DNA of 64,000 nucleotides from Chloroflexota bacterium (lineage in GTDB: Bacteria > Chloroflexota > Dehalococcoidia > SM23-28-2 > RBG-16-64-32), in NCBI GenBank assembly GCA_029262695.1, contig JAJCYV010000016.1:1-64000 (forward strand), in the 5' to 3' direction. Each line of letters begins with the position of its first letter. Position 1 is the first letter of the stretch. The notes beneath the pieces are model-generated. The model saw nothing but the letters and a program-made list of their open reading frames with translations, did not search any database and was not told where the DNA came from. The position numbers were made by a program, and so were the translations under genes. Shown here one piece after another: positions 7,593-19,032 of this stretch.

Positions 7593-9512
7593 CTACACCT
7601 GCGTCACCAGCATGACGATCGAGAGGACGAGAATGCCGGCCACGATCGCCAGCGCGTAGTTCGGGATGCGCCCGGTCTGCAGGAACTTGATCTCGAAGCC
7701 GGCGAAGTAGCCGAGGTTCGCGGAGCCGTTGACGCCCGTGTCGTTGACCACGACGCGGTCGACCCAGGCGATGATGCCGCCCAGCACGAGCACGATGCGG
7801 TCGATTGCGAACTGGTAGATCTCGTCGATGTAGTAGCGGTTCGCCAGCAGCGCCGAAACCGGCGCGAACGCATCGCGGATGTGCGCCGCCAGCGCCGCCT
7901 TGTCCTGCCAGAGGACCCAGCCGGCAACGGCGCCGCCGCCGGCCAGGGCGGTCGACGTGATCGCCGTGTCGAGGTGGAACTTGAACTCGTGCGCCCCGTG
8001 CAGGAAGACGAACTGCGCGAAACCGCCGGGAAAGCCCAGCGCCTCACCCACCTCGTCGAAGACGACGAAGCCGCCGACCGTCGCCAGCAGGCCGAGGACC
8101 AGCAGCGGGACGGTGATCAGCAGACCGCCTTCGTGCGCGTGGGCGTAGGTTTCCTGCACCCGCGGCGCGAAGAGGAACGTCCGCACGAAGAGGCGCATCA
8201 TGTAGAGCCCCGTGATCACGAGGCTGGAGAGCAGCACCAGGTAGACGATGATGTTCTGCTCCTCTTCGGCGAAGACCAGCACTTCGTCCTTCGCCCAGAA
8301 CCCCGATAACGGGACGATCCCGATCATCGCCAGCGTGCCGATAGCGAACGTCGCCGCCGTGATCGGCATCTTCGCGGCCAGGCCGCCCAGGCGGTCCATG
8401 TCCTGCTCCTCCGTAGCGTGGATCACCGATCCCGCGCCCAGGAAGAGCAGCGCCTTGAAGAAGCCGTGCACGAACAGGTACAGCATCGCCGCCGCGACGG
8501 CGCTCGAGCCGAGCGCGACGAACATGAGGCCGAGTGAGTTCAGTGTTGAATAGGCGATCACACGCTTGATGTCTGTCGCCGCCAGGCCCATCGTCGCCGA
8601 GATCATCACCGTCGTCAGGCCGACGATGAGGACGATGTCCAGCGCGATCGGGTCGGCGACCTCGAACAGCGGCAGCATGCGCGCGACGAGGTAGACGCCG
8701 GCGACGACCATCGTTGCGGCGTGGATCAGAGCGGAGACCGGAGTCGGGCCTTCCATCGCGTCGGGCAGCCAGACGTGCAACGGGAACTGGCCCGACTTGC
8801 CGAGCGCGCCCATGAACAGGAACAGGACGGCGGCGGTCAGGTATGTGTTCCCGTATCCGCCTTCCTCCGCGAAGTGGATGATCTCCTGGATGTTGAACGT
8901 GTTGGGCCCTTCGTGCCAGAGCATGATGATGCCGATGAGGAGGCCGACGTCGCCGATGCGTGTCGTGATGAACGCCTTCTTCGCCGCCTCCGCCGCCGAG
9001 CGTTTCTCCCACCAGAAACCGATCAGGAGGAACGAGCAGAACCCCACCGCCTCCCACCCGGCGTAGAGCAGAAGCAGGTTGTTCGCCAGCACGAGCGTCA
9101 GCATCGACGCCGCGAACAGGCTCATGGCGGTGAAGTACCAGCCGTAGCGCAGGTCGCCTTTCATGTAGGCGATGGAGTACACCTGCACCATCAGCGCGAC
9201 CAGCGTTACGACCGCCAGCATGACGATCGTGATCGGGTCGACGTAGAAACCGATTTCGATCTCGAACGTCTCGCCGACGCCCGCAAGTTCGAAGGAGAGC
9301 CACTCCCAGGCCTTCTCGCCCGCGACGTATGTCGTGCCGTCGGCCTGGTCGAGGAGGTCTGCAAGCATCGGGAAGACGAGAACAAACGAGGCGCCGATCG
9401 CCGCGATCGCCAGCCAGTCGCCCTTGCGCGGCAAGTACGGCCCGAAGATCAGCAGAATGGCGAAAGCGGCGGCCGGAATCGCCGGGATCAGCCAGGCCTG
9501 GTCCATGCCCAT
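7593..9512 (-). CDS. nuoL: NADH-quinone oxidoreductase subunit L
   Basis: Largest proton-pumping subunit of complex I, with the long lateral helix at the C-terminus; about 639 residues from ATG 9512 (ATG 9506 also possible). The longer reading from GTG 9539 was rejected because its extra codons lie in a repeat shared with the nuoH-nuoD gap. Signature segments: YAGWEAVGFCSFLLIGFWWEK, LPDAMEGPTPVSALIHAATMV, IKRVIAYSTLNSLGLMFVALG and HGFFKALLFLGAGSVIHA. Separated from nuoM by 3 bp. Confidence 0.96.
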   Translation of the reverse strand: MGMDQAWLIPAIPAAAFAILLIFGPYLPRKGDWLAIAAIGASFVLVFPMLADLLDQADGTTYVAGEKAWEWLSFELAGVGETFEIEIGFYVDPITIVMLAVVTLVALMVQVYSIAYMKGDLRYGWYFTAMSLFAASMLTLVLANNLLLLYAGWEAVGFCSFLLIGFWWEKRSAAEAAKKAFITTRIGDVGLLIGIIMLWHEGPNTFNIQEIIHFAEEGGYGNTYLTAAVLFLFMGALGKSGQFPLHVWLPDAMEGPTPVSALIHAATMVVAGVYLVARMLPLFEVADPIALDIVLIVGLTTVMISATMGLAATDIKRVIAYSTLNSLGLMFVALGSSAVAAAMLYLFVHGFFKALLFLGAGSVIHATEEQDMDRLGGLAAKMPITAATFAIGTLAMIGIVPLSGFWAKDEVLVFAEEEQNIIVYLVLLSSLVITGLYMMRLFVRTFLFAPRVQETYAHAHEGGLLITVPLLVLGLLATVGGFVVFDEVGEALGFPGGFAQFVFLHGAHEFKFHLDTAITSTALAGGGAVAGWVLWQDKAALAAHIRDAFAPVSALLANRYYIDEIYQFAIDRIVLVLGGIIAWVDRVVVNDTGVNGSANLGYFAGFEIKFLQTGRIPNYALAIVAGILVLSIVMLVTQV

Positions 9513-9514
9513 CA

Positions 9515-9612
9515 GGCCCCGCCCCTTCGCCCCGGCCACGGGGCAGGTGACAGGTGACAGGTGACAGGTGCGGCGGGGCTCCTGTGTCTTGTCTCCTGTC
9601 TCATGTCTCCTC
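9515..9612. repeat. Dispersed repeat, copy 1: (GTGACAG)3 heptamer array in the nuoL-nuoK gap
   Basis: At 9547-9570 three exact GTGACAG units plus GTG occur. They are preceded by a CCCCGCCCCTTC-type block and followed by CTGTSTC/TTGTCTC motifs. Another copy with the same order of blocks lies between nuoH and nuoD (12131-12236). The 24-bp heptamer core is identical in both. The downstream CTGTCTC motifs are near-complements of GTGACAG, so the element can fold. Confidence 0.8.
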
Positions 9613-9615
9613 GCC

Positions 9616-9924
9616 CTACCACTTCATCAGGTCCGCTTCGTCGACGTTGGATATCTGGCGGTTGCGGAACAGCCGCAGGATGATCGCCAGCGCCAGGCCC
9701 ACCTCGGCGGCGGCGATGACGATGACGAAGATCGCGAAGATGATACCCGTGAACGTTTCCGGGTTCAGGTAGACGGCGAAGGCCACGAAGTTGATCACCA
9801 CCGCCTGCAGCATCAACTCGACGCTCATCAGGATGAGCACGGCGTTGCGGCGCGCCAGCACTCCGTACATGCCGAGAGAGAAGAGGATCGCCGAAAGCAC
9901 GAGGAAGTTGTCGATCGGGATCAT
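9616..9924 (-). CDS. nuoK: NADH-quinone oxidoreductase subunit K
   Basis: Small membrane subunit of complex I, 102 residues from ATG 9924 ([18 protein letters not shown]), the normal length. Three transmembrane helices are visible, with the conserved acidic residues in [17 protein letters not shown] and [19 protein letters not shown] that line the proton path. The start overlaps the nuoJ stop by 4 bp. An upstream in-frame extension into nuoJ was rejected. Confidence 0.97.
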   Translation of the reverse strand: MIPIDNFLVLSAILFSLGMYGVLARRNAVLILMSVELMLQAVVINFVAFAVYLNPETFTGIIFAIFVIVIAAAEVGLALAIILRLFRNRQISNVDEADLMKW

Positions 9925-10418
9925 TCGCCCTCCTCCCCTCGTGCCAGGACGATCGAGCCGATGAGGGCGACCATCAGCACCAGCGAGGCGATCTCGAAGG
10001 GCATCGCCCACGTCGTGAACAGCACGTCGCCGATCTGGTCGATCGAGACGACCGTCGCCTCCTCCGTGTTGCCTCGCCACTCAGTCTCCTTGACGGCGAG
10101 AACGGTGGTGCCGAGGAAGACGGCCGCCGCCAGCGCCGCGATCGGGCGCTGCGGGCCGTCCATCGGGCCGGCGATGTCGCGGACGCGCGTCAGCATCATC
10201 GCGAAGAGGATCAGGATCGTGACGGCGCCGCCGTAGACGAGCACCTGGACGATCGCCAGGAACTCCGAAGCCAGCAGCACGAAGACTGCGGCGACACCGA
10301 TCAGCGACAGGATCAGGAAGAGCGCCGAGTGGACGACGTTCCGGGCGGTGACGACGCCGAGGCCGCCGGCAACCGTGACGGCGGCGATAACGTAGAAGAT
10401 CGCTTCTTCGTACGTCAT
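9921..10418 (-). CDS. nuoJ: NADH-quinone oxidoreductase subunit J
   Basis: Membrane subunit of complex I, 165 residues, five hydrophobic helices. Segments such as [42 protein letters not shown]-like sequence (helix 3 contains the conserved Tyr and pi-bulge region) match the family. Sits between nuoI and nuoK in canonical order, 31 bp after nuoI. Confidence 0.96.
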   Translation of the reverse strand: MTYEEAIFYVIAAVTVAGGLGVVTARNVVHSALFLILSLIGVAAVFVLLASEFLAIVQVLVYGGAVTILILFAMMLTRVRDIAGPMDGPQRPIAALAAAVFLGTTVLAVKETEWRGNTEEATVVSIDQIGDVLFTTWAMPFEIASLVLMVALIGSIVLARGEEGE

Positions 10419-10449
10419 ACGGGACTGCGGTTACATTCCAACGGTGGTT

Positions 10450-11007
10450 CTACCCTTCGCCGCCTTCCTCACTCGCGTTGGTCTCCTCCGCCTCTTCATC
10501 TTCCTCCACCTTTGGTGACCAACCCGAGTGAGCAACGCCCATGGGCTCGCGGAAAGGGTCCTTGAGCCGGCCCGTGCGCGACTGCTTGAGCAGGGCGTCC
10601 TTGTCCAGGACCAGGTCCTGGCGGTCGTAGCGGGAAAGCTCGACGCCTTCCCATGTGTTGTTCATCACGATCGCGTCGAAGTTGCAGACCTCGACGCAGA
10701 TGTCGCAGCGCATGCAGCGCGCGTAGTCGAGGTAGAAGTGATCGACGATCTTCTTGCGTTTGCTCTTGCCCGCTGCCTTCTTCGGGTTGTCCTTCATCGT
10801 GACGGTAATGCAGTCCACCGGGCAGTAGCGGGCGCAGACCTGGCAGCCGGTGCAGAACGGCTCGTCCTTATCGAAGTCCCAGAGGAGCACCGGGAACCCG
10901 CGCGAGCGGTGCGGCAGCTCCTTCTTTTCCGTCGGATACTGGACGGTCACAGGCTTGCGCGCGGCCGCCTGTATCGTCGTCTTCAGAGCCTTGAGGATTC
11001 CCAGCAT
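10450..11007 (-). CDS. nuoI: NADH-quinone oxidoreductase subunit I (2x[4Fe-4S])
   Basis: Peripheral-arm ferredoxin-like subunit carrying clusters N6a and N6b, 185 residues. The two ligand sets are C52/C55/C58/C62 (CTGCQVCARYCPVDC) and C98/C101/C104/C108 (CMRCDICVEVCNFDA). The acidic C-terminal tail is EE-rich and longer than in E. coli. Between the clusters lies a Lys-rich loop, KKAAGKSKRKK. The start overlaps the nuoH stop by one base. Confidence 0.97.
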   Translation of the reverse strand: MLGILKALKTTIQAAARKPVTVQYPTEKKELPHRSRGFPVLLWDFDKDEPFCTGCQVCARYCPVDCITVTMKDNPKKAAGKSKRKKIVDHFYLDYARCMRCDICVEVCNFDAIVMNNTWEGVELSRYDRQDLVLDKDALLKQSRTGRLKDPFREPMGVAHSGWSPKVEEDEEAEETNASEEGGEG

Positions 11008-12128
11008 CAGAGCACACTACCCACCCGTTGCGTAGCACCGGAAGTCTGATAGAGGACGCCTGAGCGGCGCGCGACCCGGTAGATCAGCGTTCCCATGGCG
11101 ATCGCCGCCGCACCGGAGAGTATCGTGAGCGTCCAGTCTGGCCATTCGTAAACCAGCACCAGCCCGTTGATTATGATTTGCAGGAATGTGAAGGGCAACA
11201 GAATTTGCCAGCACAGCGCCATCAGCTGGTCGATGCGCAGCCGGGGTACGGTCGCCCGCATCCACATGAAGAAAAGGATGAAGGCTGACGTCTTGACGGC
11301 CATTAGCACCACCTGCAGCCACGTAGCGTTGTCGGCGCTGAACGGCCAAATCCAGCCGCCCAGGAAGATCAGCGAGGCCAACGCCGAGATCAGCACGAGG
11401 CTGACGAACTCGCCCATCTGAAACATCGACCAGCGGATGCCCGAATACTCCACGGCCGGGCCGCCGACGACTTCCGACTCGGCGACCGGTATGTCGAACG
11501 GCTGCCGGTACAGCTCCGCCAGTCCGGCGATGACGAAGATGACGAACGCCAGCGGCTGGTAGGCGATGAAGGGCGTGTCGTCCTGCAGCTCCACCAGCGT
11601 GTAGAGGCTGAGGCTCTGGCCCAGCATCGCGATCGCTACCGCGGACAGGATGAGCGGTATCTCGTAGCTGATGAGCTGTGCGCCGGCGCGAACGCCGCCC
11701 AGGAGCGCGTACTTGTTGTCGGAGCCCCAGCCGGCCATCACGAAGCCGACGATGCCGAGGCTGGACACGGCGAGGAAGTAGAACAGGCCCAGCGCCATGT
11801 TGCGTACGAAGATATCGGACGTGAAGGGCACGGCCACGGCGGCCATAAACACGGGCACAACGATGACGAACACGGCCAGCTCAAACGTCGGCCGGTCGGC
11901 GCTGTCCGGGCGCACGTCTTCCTTCGTCAGGAGCTTGATCGTGTCGGCGACGCCCTGGAGCAGGCCGTACGGGCCGACGCGCATCGGCCCCAGACGCTGC
12001 TGCAGCCGCCCGATGACCTTGCGTTCCACCCAGGTCAGCAGGATGACGCCGACCGGCACGAGCATGCCAACGATGGCCATCCGCAGCAGGGCATCGAGCC
12101 AGACGTTGTCCGCGAGGAGGAAGGTCAT
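11007..12128 (-). CDS. nuoH: NADH-quinone oxidoreductase subunit H
   Basis: Membrane subunit at the quinone-binding site, 373 residues from ATG 12128. The longer reading to 12206 runs through a repeat shared with the nuoL-nuoK gap, so the ATG was chosen. Family motifs visible: TWVERKVIGRLQQRLGPMRVGPYGLLQ near the N-terminus (quinone chamber), KLLTKED, FVMAGWGSDNKYALLGGVRA, LISYEIPL and AESEVVGGPAVEYSG with the conserved Glu residues. Eight hydrophobic helices. Confidence 0.97.
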   Translation of the reverse strand: MTFLLADNVWLDALLRMAIVGMLVPVGVILLTWVERKVIGRLQQRLGPMRVGPYGLLQGVADTIKLLTKEDVRPDSADRPTFELAVFVIVVPVFMAAVAVPFTSDIFVRNMALGLFYFLAVSSLGIVGFVMAGWGSDNKYALLGGVRAGAQLISYEIPLILSAVAIAMLGQSLSLYTLVELQDDTPFIAYQPLAFVIFVIAGLAELYRQPFDIPVAESEVVGGPAVEYSGIRWSMFQMGEFVSLVLISALASLIFLGGWIWPFSADNATWLQVVLMAVKTSAFILFFMWMRATVPRLRIDQLMALCWQILLPFTFLQIIINGLVLVYEWPDWTLTILSGAAAIAMGTLIYRVARRSGVLYQTSGATQRVGSVL

Positions 12129-12130
12129 GC

Positions 12131-12236
12131 CGGGCCCCGCCCCTTCACGCCCCGAGTGACAGGTGACAGGTGACAGGTGTGAAAGTGATGCTGGGTGGTC
12201 CCGCAACCTGTCTCTTGTCTCTTGGCCCCTGTCTCC
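12131..12236. repeat. Dispersed repeat, copy 2: (GTGACAG)3 heptamer array in the nuoH-nuoD gap
   Basis: The heptamer core at 12156-12179 is identical to 9547-9570. It is preceded by CCCCGCCCCTTC and followed by CCTGTCTCTTGTCTC and CCTGTCTCCTC blocks like those of copy 1. It occupies the whole gap between nuoD and the nuoH ATG. A weaker, partial relative (CTGTCTCTCGTCTTCTCC then CCCCTGTCTCC) lies at 30149-30196. Confidence 0.8.
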
Positions 12237-13376
12237 TCACCGGTCCACCTCACCGAGGACGATGTCGATCGAGCCGAGGATGATGACCACGTCCGACACG
12301 TAGTTGCCGACGGACATCGCCCGCAAGGCTGAGAGGTTGCAGAACGAGGCGGCCCGCACCCTGTGGCGGTACGGCTTGTCGGCGCCGGTGGCGACAAGAT
12401 AGACACCGTACTCGCCGCGCGGGCCCTCCACTCGCATGTAAACTTCGCCCTCCGGTGCGCGGAGGACGCGCTTCAAGCCCTCCGCCATGATCGGGCCGTC
12501 CGGCATGCGGAGCAGAGCCTGCTCAACGATGCGGACTGACTGCTTCATCTCCTCAATCCGGACAATCACACGGTCGTAGATGTCACCGTCCTTCCCGGTC
12601 GGGATGTCGAACTCGAAGCGGTCGTAGATTGAGTAAGGCTCGGCCTTCCGCAGGTCGTACTCCAGGCCCGTGGCGCGGAGGAGCGGGCCGCTGACGCCCC
12701 AGTTGATCGCGTCTGCGGTGCTCATGCGGCTCAGGCCGCAGCAGCGTGCCAGCACGACCTCGTTGTTGACGATCAGGCCCTCGAGGTCGCTGATCCCCTT
12801 CTTGATCTGACCGATGACCTGCCGGCAGCGCTCCCGGAAGTTATCCGGGACGTCCCAGGCGACGCCGCCGGGGCGGAAGTAGTTGTACATCATCCGCTCG
12901 CCGGTGATCTCTTCGAAGAAGTCCTGTATGAGTTCACGGTCCCGGAACGCGTACATGAACGCCGTCCCGAAGATGCCGACGTCCGTGCTGAAGGCGCCGA
13001 CGAACATCTGGTGGCTCGTGATGCGGTTCAGCTCCGCCAGGATCACCCGGATGTACTCCGAGCGCTCCGTCGGTGTGATGCCGGTGAGCTTCTCGACGGC
13101 CTGGACGTAGCAGTGTTCGGTGTTGAACTGCGCCAGGTAGTCCGTGCGGTCGTGGAAGCCGATCGCCTGGCGGAAGTCGCAGTTCTCGGGCAGCTTCTCG
13201 TTGCCGCGGTGCATGTAACCGATGATGGGATCGACGTCCGTTACGACCTCGCCGTCTACGGTCAGCACCATGCGGAACACGCCGTGCGTGGCCGGGTGCT
13301 GAGGCCCGACGTTGACGTGGATGTCCAGCGTCTCAAGGTCGTGCTCGCCGGGGATCGTGTAGTCAATCGTGGCCAT
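12237..13376 (-). CDS. nuoD: NADH-quinone oxidoreductase subunit D (49-kDa)
   Basis: Peripheral-arm subunit forming the quinone site with NuoB and NuoH, 379 residues. Motifs: NVGPQHPATHGVFR with the quinone-site His residues, GYMHRGNEKL, NCDFRQAIGFHDRTDY, and the C-terminal RVRAASFCNLSAL and DVVIILGSIDIVLGEVDR, where the last Asp/Arg are conserved in the family. It is a separate protein, not fused to NuoC; the gap to nuoC is 2 bp. Confidence 0.97.
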   Translation of the reverse strand: MATIDYTIPGEHDLETLDIHVNVGPQHPATHGVFRMVLTVDGEVVTDVDPIIGYMHRGNEKLPENCDFRQAIGFHDRTDYLAQFNTEHCYVQAVEKLTGITPTERSEYIRVILAELNRITSHQMFVGAFSTDVGIFGTAFMYAFRDRELIQDFFEEITGERMMYNYFRPGGVAWDVPDNFRERCRQVIGQIKKGISDLEGLIVNNEVVLARCCGLSRMSTADAINWGVSGPLLRATGLEYDLRKAEPYSIYDRFEFDIPTGKDGDIYDRVIVRIEEMKQSVRIVEQALLRMPDGPIMAEGLKRVLRAPEGEVYMRVEGPRGEYGVYLVATGADKPYRHRVRAASFCNLSALRAMSVGNYVSDVVIILGSIDIVLGEVDR

Positions 13377-13378
13377 CT

Positions 13379-14449
13379 CTAGGCGTCCTGCTCCGCCGAG
13401 AAGTTCTTGAGCGCCTCAGCCACGAACTTCTTCTCGTCCTCGGTGGACATGCCTTTGGCGCGGGCTTCGTTGCGCGCCTTCGTGATGACCTTCGCCTTGG
13501 CCTGCGCCAGTTCGATCTTCGACATCTCCTTCTTCGGAGCGGCCGCCGCGGGGGCGCCGCCGCCCGCCTGCTCCTCGGAGAACTTCTTGATCGCCTCGGC
13601 GACGAACGCCTTTTCGTCTTCGGTGGTCATGCCTTGTCCGCGGGCCTCGCTGCGCGCCTTGGTGATGACCTTCGCCTTGGCCTGCGCCAGCTCCACCTTG
13701 GACATCGGCGCTGGTGCGGCGGCGCCTCCAACCGCTCCCGACTCAAGGTCCTCCTGGAACTTGTCGATCGCCGCACGCACGGCCGCCTTCTCGTCTTCCG
13801 GCGACAGGCCTTCCGCACGGGCCTTGTCGCGCGCTTCCTTCATCAGTTTCGCCTTCGCCTGGGCGATCTCCACCTTGGACATCGGCGGCGCCGCTTCGCC
13901 GCCGGCCGACGCGGCCTGCCGCTTCGCTTCGTCGATCGCCGACAGGTAACCTTCCTGCCACTCCTCAATGTCGGCGAGCGGGTGGCTCTTGCGCAGAGGG
14001 AAGTACCCCAGACCCTCTTCCGTCAGAAGCGGGCGCAGGTCCGGGTGCCCGTCGAAGACGATGCCGTACATCTCGTGTGTCTCGCGCTCGTGCCAGTTGG
14101 CGGCGGCCCAGAGGTGGCTCACCGTCGGCACGTGCGGGTCGTCGTACGGGCAGCGCACCTTAACAGCGAGCTTGTGGCCGTGCTCGAACGAATAGAAGTG
14201 GTATACGGTCTCCAGCTCCGTCAGGTAGTCGGCGCCGGAGAGGCAGCGGAGGTAGTCGAAGCGCAGGCGCTCGTGGCCCTTGAGCGTCTCCATCACCCTC
14301 GTGAAGTCGTCGCGGCCGATGGTGACGGTCTCGTCGAGCAGCGTCACCGTTATCGCGAAACCGACGCCCGGAAGCAACTCCTGCAGGAGCCGGGCCAGCG
14401 GCCCAGGCTCGGGTGGCGGTGCTGCCTCTTGCACAGTCTCTTGAGTCAC
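13379..14449 (-). CDS. nuoC: NADH-quinone oxidoreductase subunit C with three-repeat C-terminal extension
   Basis: Residues 1-175 are a standard NuoC (30-kDa) domain: [52 protein letters not shown] and [10 protein letters not shown]. After about residue 185 the protein continues with three tandem repeats of about 46 residues (190-235, 249-294, 309-356), each starting MSK[VI]E[IL]AQAKAK and containing an EDEK motif. Ala/Pro/Gly linkers separate them. Ordinary NuoC has no such tail; total length is 356 instead of about 150-220. Predicted helical and highly charged; role unknown, possibly docking of a partner. The start overlaps the nuoB stop by 4 bp. Confidence 0.93.
   Translation of the reverse strand: MTQETVQEAAPPPEPGPLARLLQELLPGVGFAITVTLLDETVTIGRDDFTRVMETLKGHERLRFDYLRCLSGADYLTELETVYHFYSFEHGHKLAVKVRCPYDDPHVPTVSHLWAAANWHERETHEMYGIVFDGHPDLRPLLTEEGLGYFPLRKSHPLADIEEWQEGYLSAIDEAKRQAASAGGEAAPPMSKVEIAQAKAKLMKEARDKARAEGLSPEDEKAAVRAAIDKFQEDLESGAVGGAAAPAPMSKVELAQAKAKVITKARSEARGQGMTTEDEKAFVAEAIKKFSEEQAGGGAPAAAAPKKEMSKIELAQAKAKVITKARNEARAKGMSTEDEKKFVAEALKNFSAEQDA
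13382..13882 (-). repeat. Three tandem coding repeats in the nuoC tail
   Basis: Repeat units begin near 13882, 13705 and 13525 on the minus strand. Units 2 and 3 share long identical DNA stretches, such as the segment encoding [12 protein letters not shown], which indicates a recent internal duplication; unit 1 is more diverged. All keep the reading frame, and each unit starts with an ATG codon. Confidence 0.85.
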
Positions 14450-15066
14450 GAGGCCCGGCCGATCTTGCCGCGCTCTTCCACGATCTTCTTCTGTAGCGCC
14501 AGGAAGGCGTCCATAAGCGCCTCCGGGCGGGGTGGGCAGCCCGGCACGTAGACGTCCACCGGGATGATCTTGTCCACGCCCTGCAGCACGCGGTCATAGC
14601 GGGTATAGGGGCCGCCGTTCGTCGCGCACGCTCCCATGCTGATTACCCACTTGGGGCTCGGCATCTGCTCGTATAGCAGCTTGACGGCGGGCGCCATCTT
14701 CTTGGTGACGGTGCCGGAGACGATCATCACGTCCGCCTGCCGCGGCGAGGGCCAGGGCACGATTCCAAAGCGGTCCAGGTCGTGGCGCGCCATGAACGTT
14801 GAGATCATCTCGATCGCGCAGCAGGCGAGGCCGAACGTCAGCGGCCACAGGGACGATTTGCGTCCCCAGGCGATCAGCCAGTCGGCCGGCATCTGCATGA
14901 TGCCGGGCAGCACCTGGCGGTACGCGGCGTTACCCTGCGTCGGGTCGGCCGGCGTTGGCTCAAGGCTCTTGACGTCGTGACGCAGCGCCTGCGAGATGAT
15001 GTCGGAGCGGCTGAGCTGCGGGTCGTCCCGCACCTCGTAGACTTCCACCTTCGGCTTGTCCGTCAT
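14446..15066 (-). CDS. nuoB: NADH-quinone oxidoreductase subunit B
   Basis: Carries terminal cluster N2 of complex I, 206 residues from ATG 15066. Cluster ligands C82 and C83 (GLACCAIEM), C147 ([10 protein letters not shown]) and C177 ([10 protein letters not shown]) are all present. The N-terminal 50 residues form an unusual charged extension before the conserved core. The longer reading to 15174 overlaps nuoA and was rejected. Second gene of the operon. Confidence 0.97.
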   Translation of the reverse strand: MTDKPKVEVYEVRDDPQLSRSDIISQALRHDVKSLEPTPADPTQGNAAYRQVLPGIMQMPADWLIAWGRKSSLWPLTFGLACCAIEMISTFMARHDLDRFGIVPWPSPRQADVMIVSGTVTKKMAPAVKLLYEQMPSPKWVISMGACATNGGPYTRYDRVLQGVDKIIPVDVYVPGCPPRPEALMDAFLALQKKIVEERGKIGRAS

Positions 15067-15076
15067 CCCGGCTCTC

Positions 15077-15445
15077 CTACCGCCATTTGAGGACGCCCTT
15101 CTTCCAGGCGTAGAGGAGCCCAAAGGCGAGGATGCCGATGAAAACGACCATCTCGTAGAAGGCCTGCTCGCCAAGCTCCACGAACGAGACCGCCCACGGG
15201 AAGAGGAACACGGCCTCGATGTCGAAGATCAGGAAGAGGATGGCGAACAGGTAGTAGCGAAAGTGGACCTGCGCACGCGAGCGCCCGATAGGGAGCATGC
15301 CGCATTCGTAAGTGACGCCCTTGTGCTCGCTCTTCTGGCGCGGCGAGAGGACGAGATTGCCGATGAGGGCTCCTGCGACGAGCGCAATGCCGAAGATCGC
15401 GGCGATCAGGACGGCGATATAGACATCGAAAACTTCGCTTGTCAA
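15077..15445 (-). CDS. nuoA: NADH-quinone oxidoreductase subunit A (TTG start)
   Basis: Membrane subunit, 122 residues, three helices. The conserved acidic motif [20 protein letters not shown] and the helix [16 protein letters not shown] are present. The start is a TTG at 15445: an in-frame TGA lies just upstream (about 15464-15466) with no ATG or GTG between, and an AAGGAT ribosome binding site sits about 9 bp before the TTG. First gene of the leftward nuoABCDHIJKLMN operon, which lacks nuoE, nuoF and nuoG. Confidence 0.95.
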   Translation of the reverse strand: MTSEVFDVYIAVLIAAIFGIALVAGALIGNLVLSPRQKSEHKGVTYECGMLPIGRSRAQVHFRYYLFAILFLIFDIEAVFLFPWAVSFVELGEQAFYEMVVFIGILAFGLLYAWKKGVLKWR

Positions 15446-15565
15446 AGGGGCGAAATCCTTAATTCAGGTAATTGTGCCATTAGCCACAAGCGATGCTAGC
15501 AGGTCGGATTACGTGGGACAAACGTATCTGGCGCGAACCTAACCTGGCCCTAGCAAACATCCGAT

Positions 15566-15592
15566 GTAGGGGCGAGCGGCGCTCGCCCTAAC
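15566..15592. repeat. REP-like palindrome, family A, left of RAYT 1
   Basis: GTAGGGGCGAGCGGCGCTCG followed by CCC: GGGCGAGC pairs with GCTCGCCC around a short loop, with a GTAG-type head. It overlaps the 3' end of the RAYT gene and is the mirror image of the element at 16225-16250. The same family recurs as an inverted pair at 55297-55369. Confidence 0.8.
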
Positions 15593-16142
15593 GCCTCGAC
15601 GGCGCCAGAAGGTTGATCGCTCGCGTCGGATGGTTAGGGTCCTGTGCCCACTTCCTCGGGTTGTCTGCGATGTACTCGCGGATGGCGATCAGCTCACGTT
15701 CGTGGCGAACGATCCGTTCATAGTAGTTCCTCTGCCATACGGCCAACTCCGCCTCTCCCGTGTGGAGACGGATGCGCCTCGTTGTGGCAGCTTTGAAGCC
15801 TGCTATCGTCGCGCCGAGCGACCGCTTCGCTGGGCCTCTTTGTTCAGACGATTTGGGACTCGACTCCAGTCGCTCACCCTTGATGATTACGATCCCGTGG
15901 ACGTGATTGGGCATCACCACGAAAGCGTCGAGTTCGATCTCGTTGCGGATCGACGCCGAGCGAGCCCATTCCTGTTCGACTATTCGGCCGGCGCCGTTGG
16001 GGTCCATCCGGTCGTCAATCACGTTCCCGAACATAAGACGTGCATGATCGGTGCATATCGTGGCGAAGTACGCTCCGGACTGGGCGTAGTCGCGTCCAGG
16101 CAGGCGGATGGAGCGTCGGTGTCCGCGAAGCGTCAGGTTCAT
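15588..16142 (-). CDS. REP-associated tyrosine transposase (RAYT), Y1/HUH family
   Basis: Single-strand DNA endonuclease of the IS200/IS605-like Y1 family. About 184 residues from ATG 16142 (an in-frame GTG at 16160 is the alternative). The HUH metal motif MPNHVHGIV and the C-terminal tyrosine helix NYYERIVRHERELIAIREYI are both visible, along with RSIRLPGRDYAQSGAYFATI near the start, typical of the REP-associated branch. Such proteins act on flanking REP palindromes, and matching palindromes sit at both ends. No partner tnpB and no classical insertion-sequence ends are seen, so it is probably a domesticated RAYT. Confidence 0.92.
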   Translation of the reverse strand: MNLTLRGHRRSIRLPGRDYAQSGAYFATICTDHARLMFGNVIDDRMDPNGAGRIVEQEWARSASIRNEIELDAFVVMPNHVHGIVIIKGERLESSPKSSEQRGPAKRSLGATIAGFKAATTRRIRLHTGEAELAVWQRNYYERIVRHERELIAIREYIADNPRKWAQDPNHPTRAINLLAPSRR

Positions 16143-16224
16143 CCGAGGTGGATGCTGCACGCTATGCGCGCTAGGTGGAACGAGACTCTGTCACTCGCGC
16201 CGCTTCCGATGTCCGGGGCGCTGT

Positions 16225-16250
16225 GGGCGACTGCCAGTCGCCCCTACGCC
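16225..16250. repeat. REP-like palindrome, family A, right of RAYT 1
   Basis: GGGCGACTGCCAGTCGCCCC followed by TACG: GGGCGACT pairs with AGTCGCCC. It is in inverted orientation relative to the copy at 15566-15592, so the two bracket the RAYT gene. The stem differs in its inner bases while the GGGCGA...TCGCCCCTAC frame is kept. Confidence 0.8.
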
Positions 16251-16261
16251 GATGGGTGGCG

Positions 16262-18991
<2,730 letters not shown>

Positions 18992-19032
18992 CGCAAAACA
19001 AACCGGCGCCCGAAGAAGGGACCGGTACGCGA

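Noticed and set aside
9547-9570. (GTGACAG)3 as a CRISPR remnant
   Set aside because: Direct tandem units without spacers, and no cas genes in the window.
15446-15565. nuo operon promoter
   Set aside because: No convincing -10/-35 pair with good spacing was found on the minus strand; not reported as a feature.
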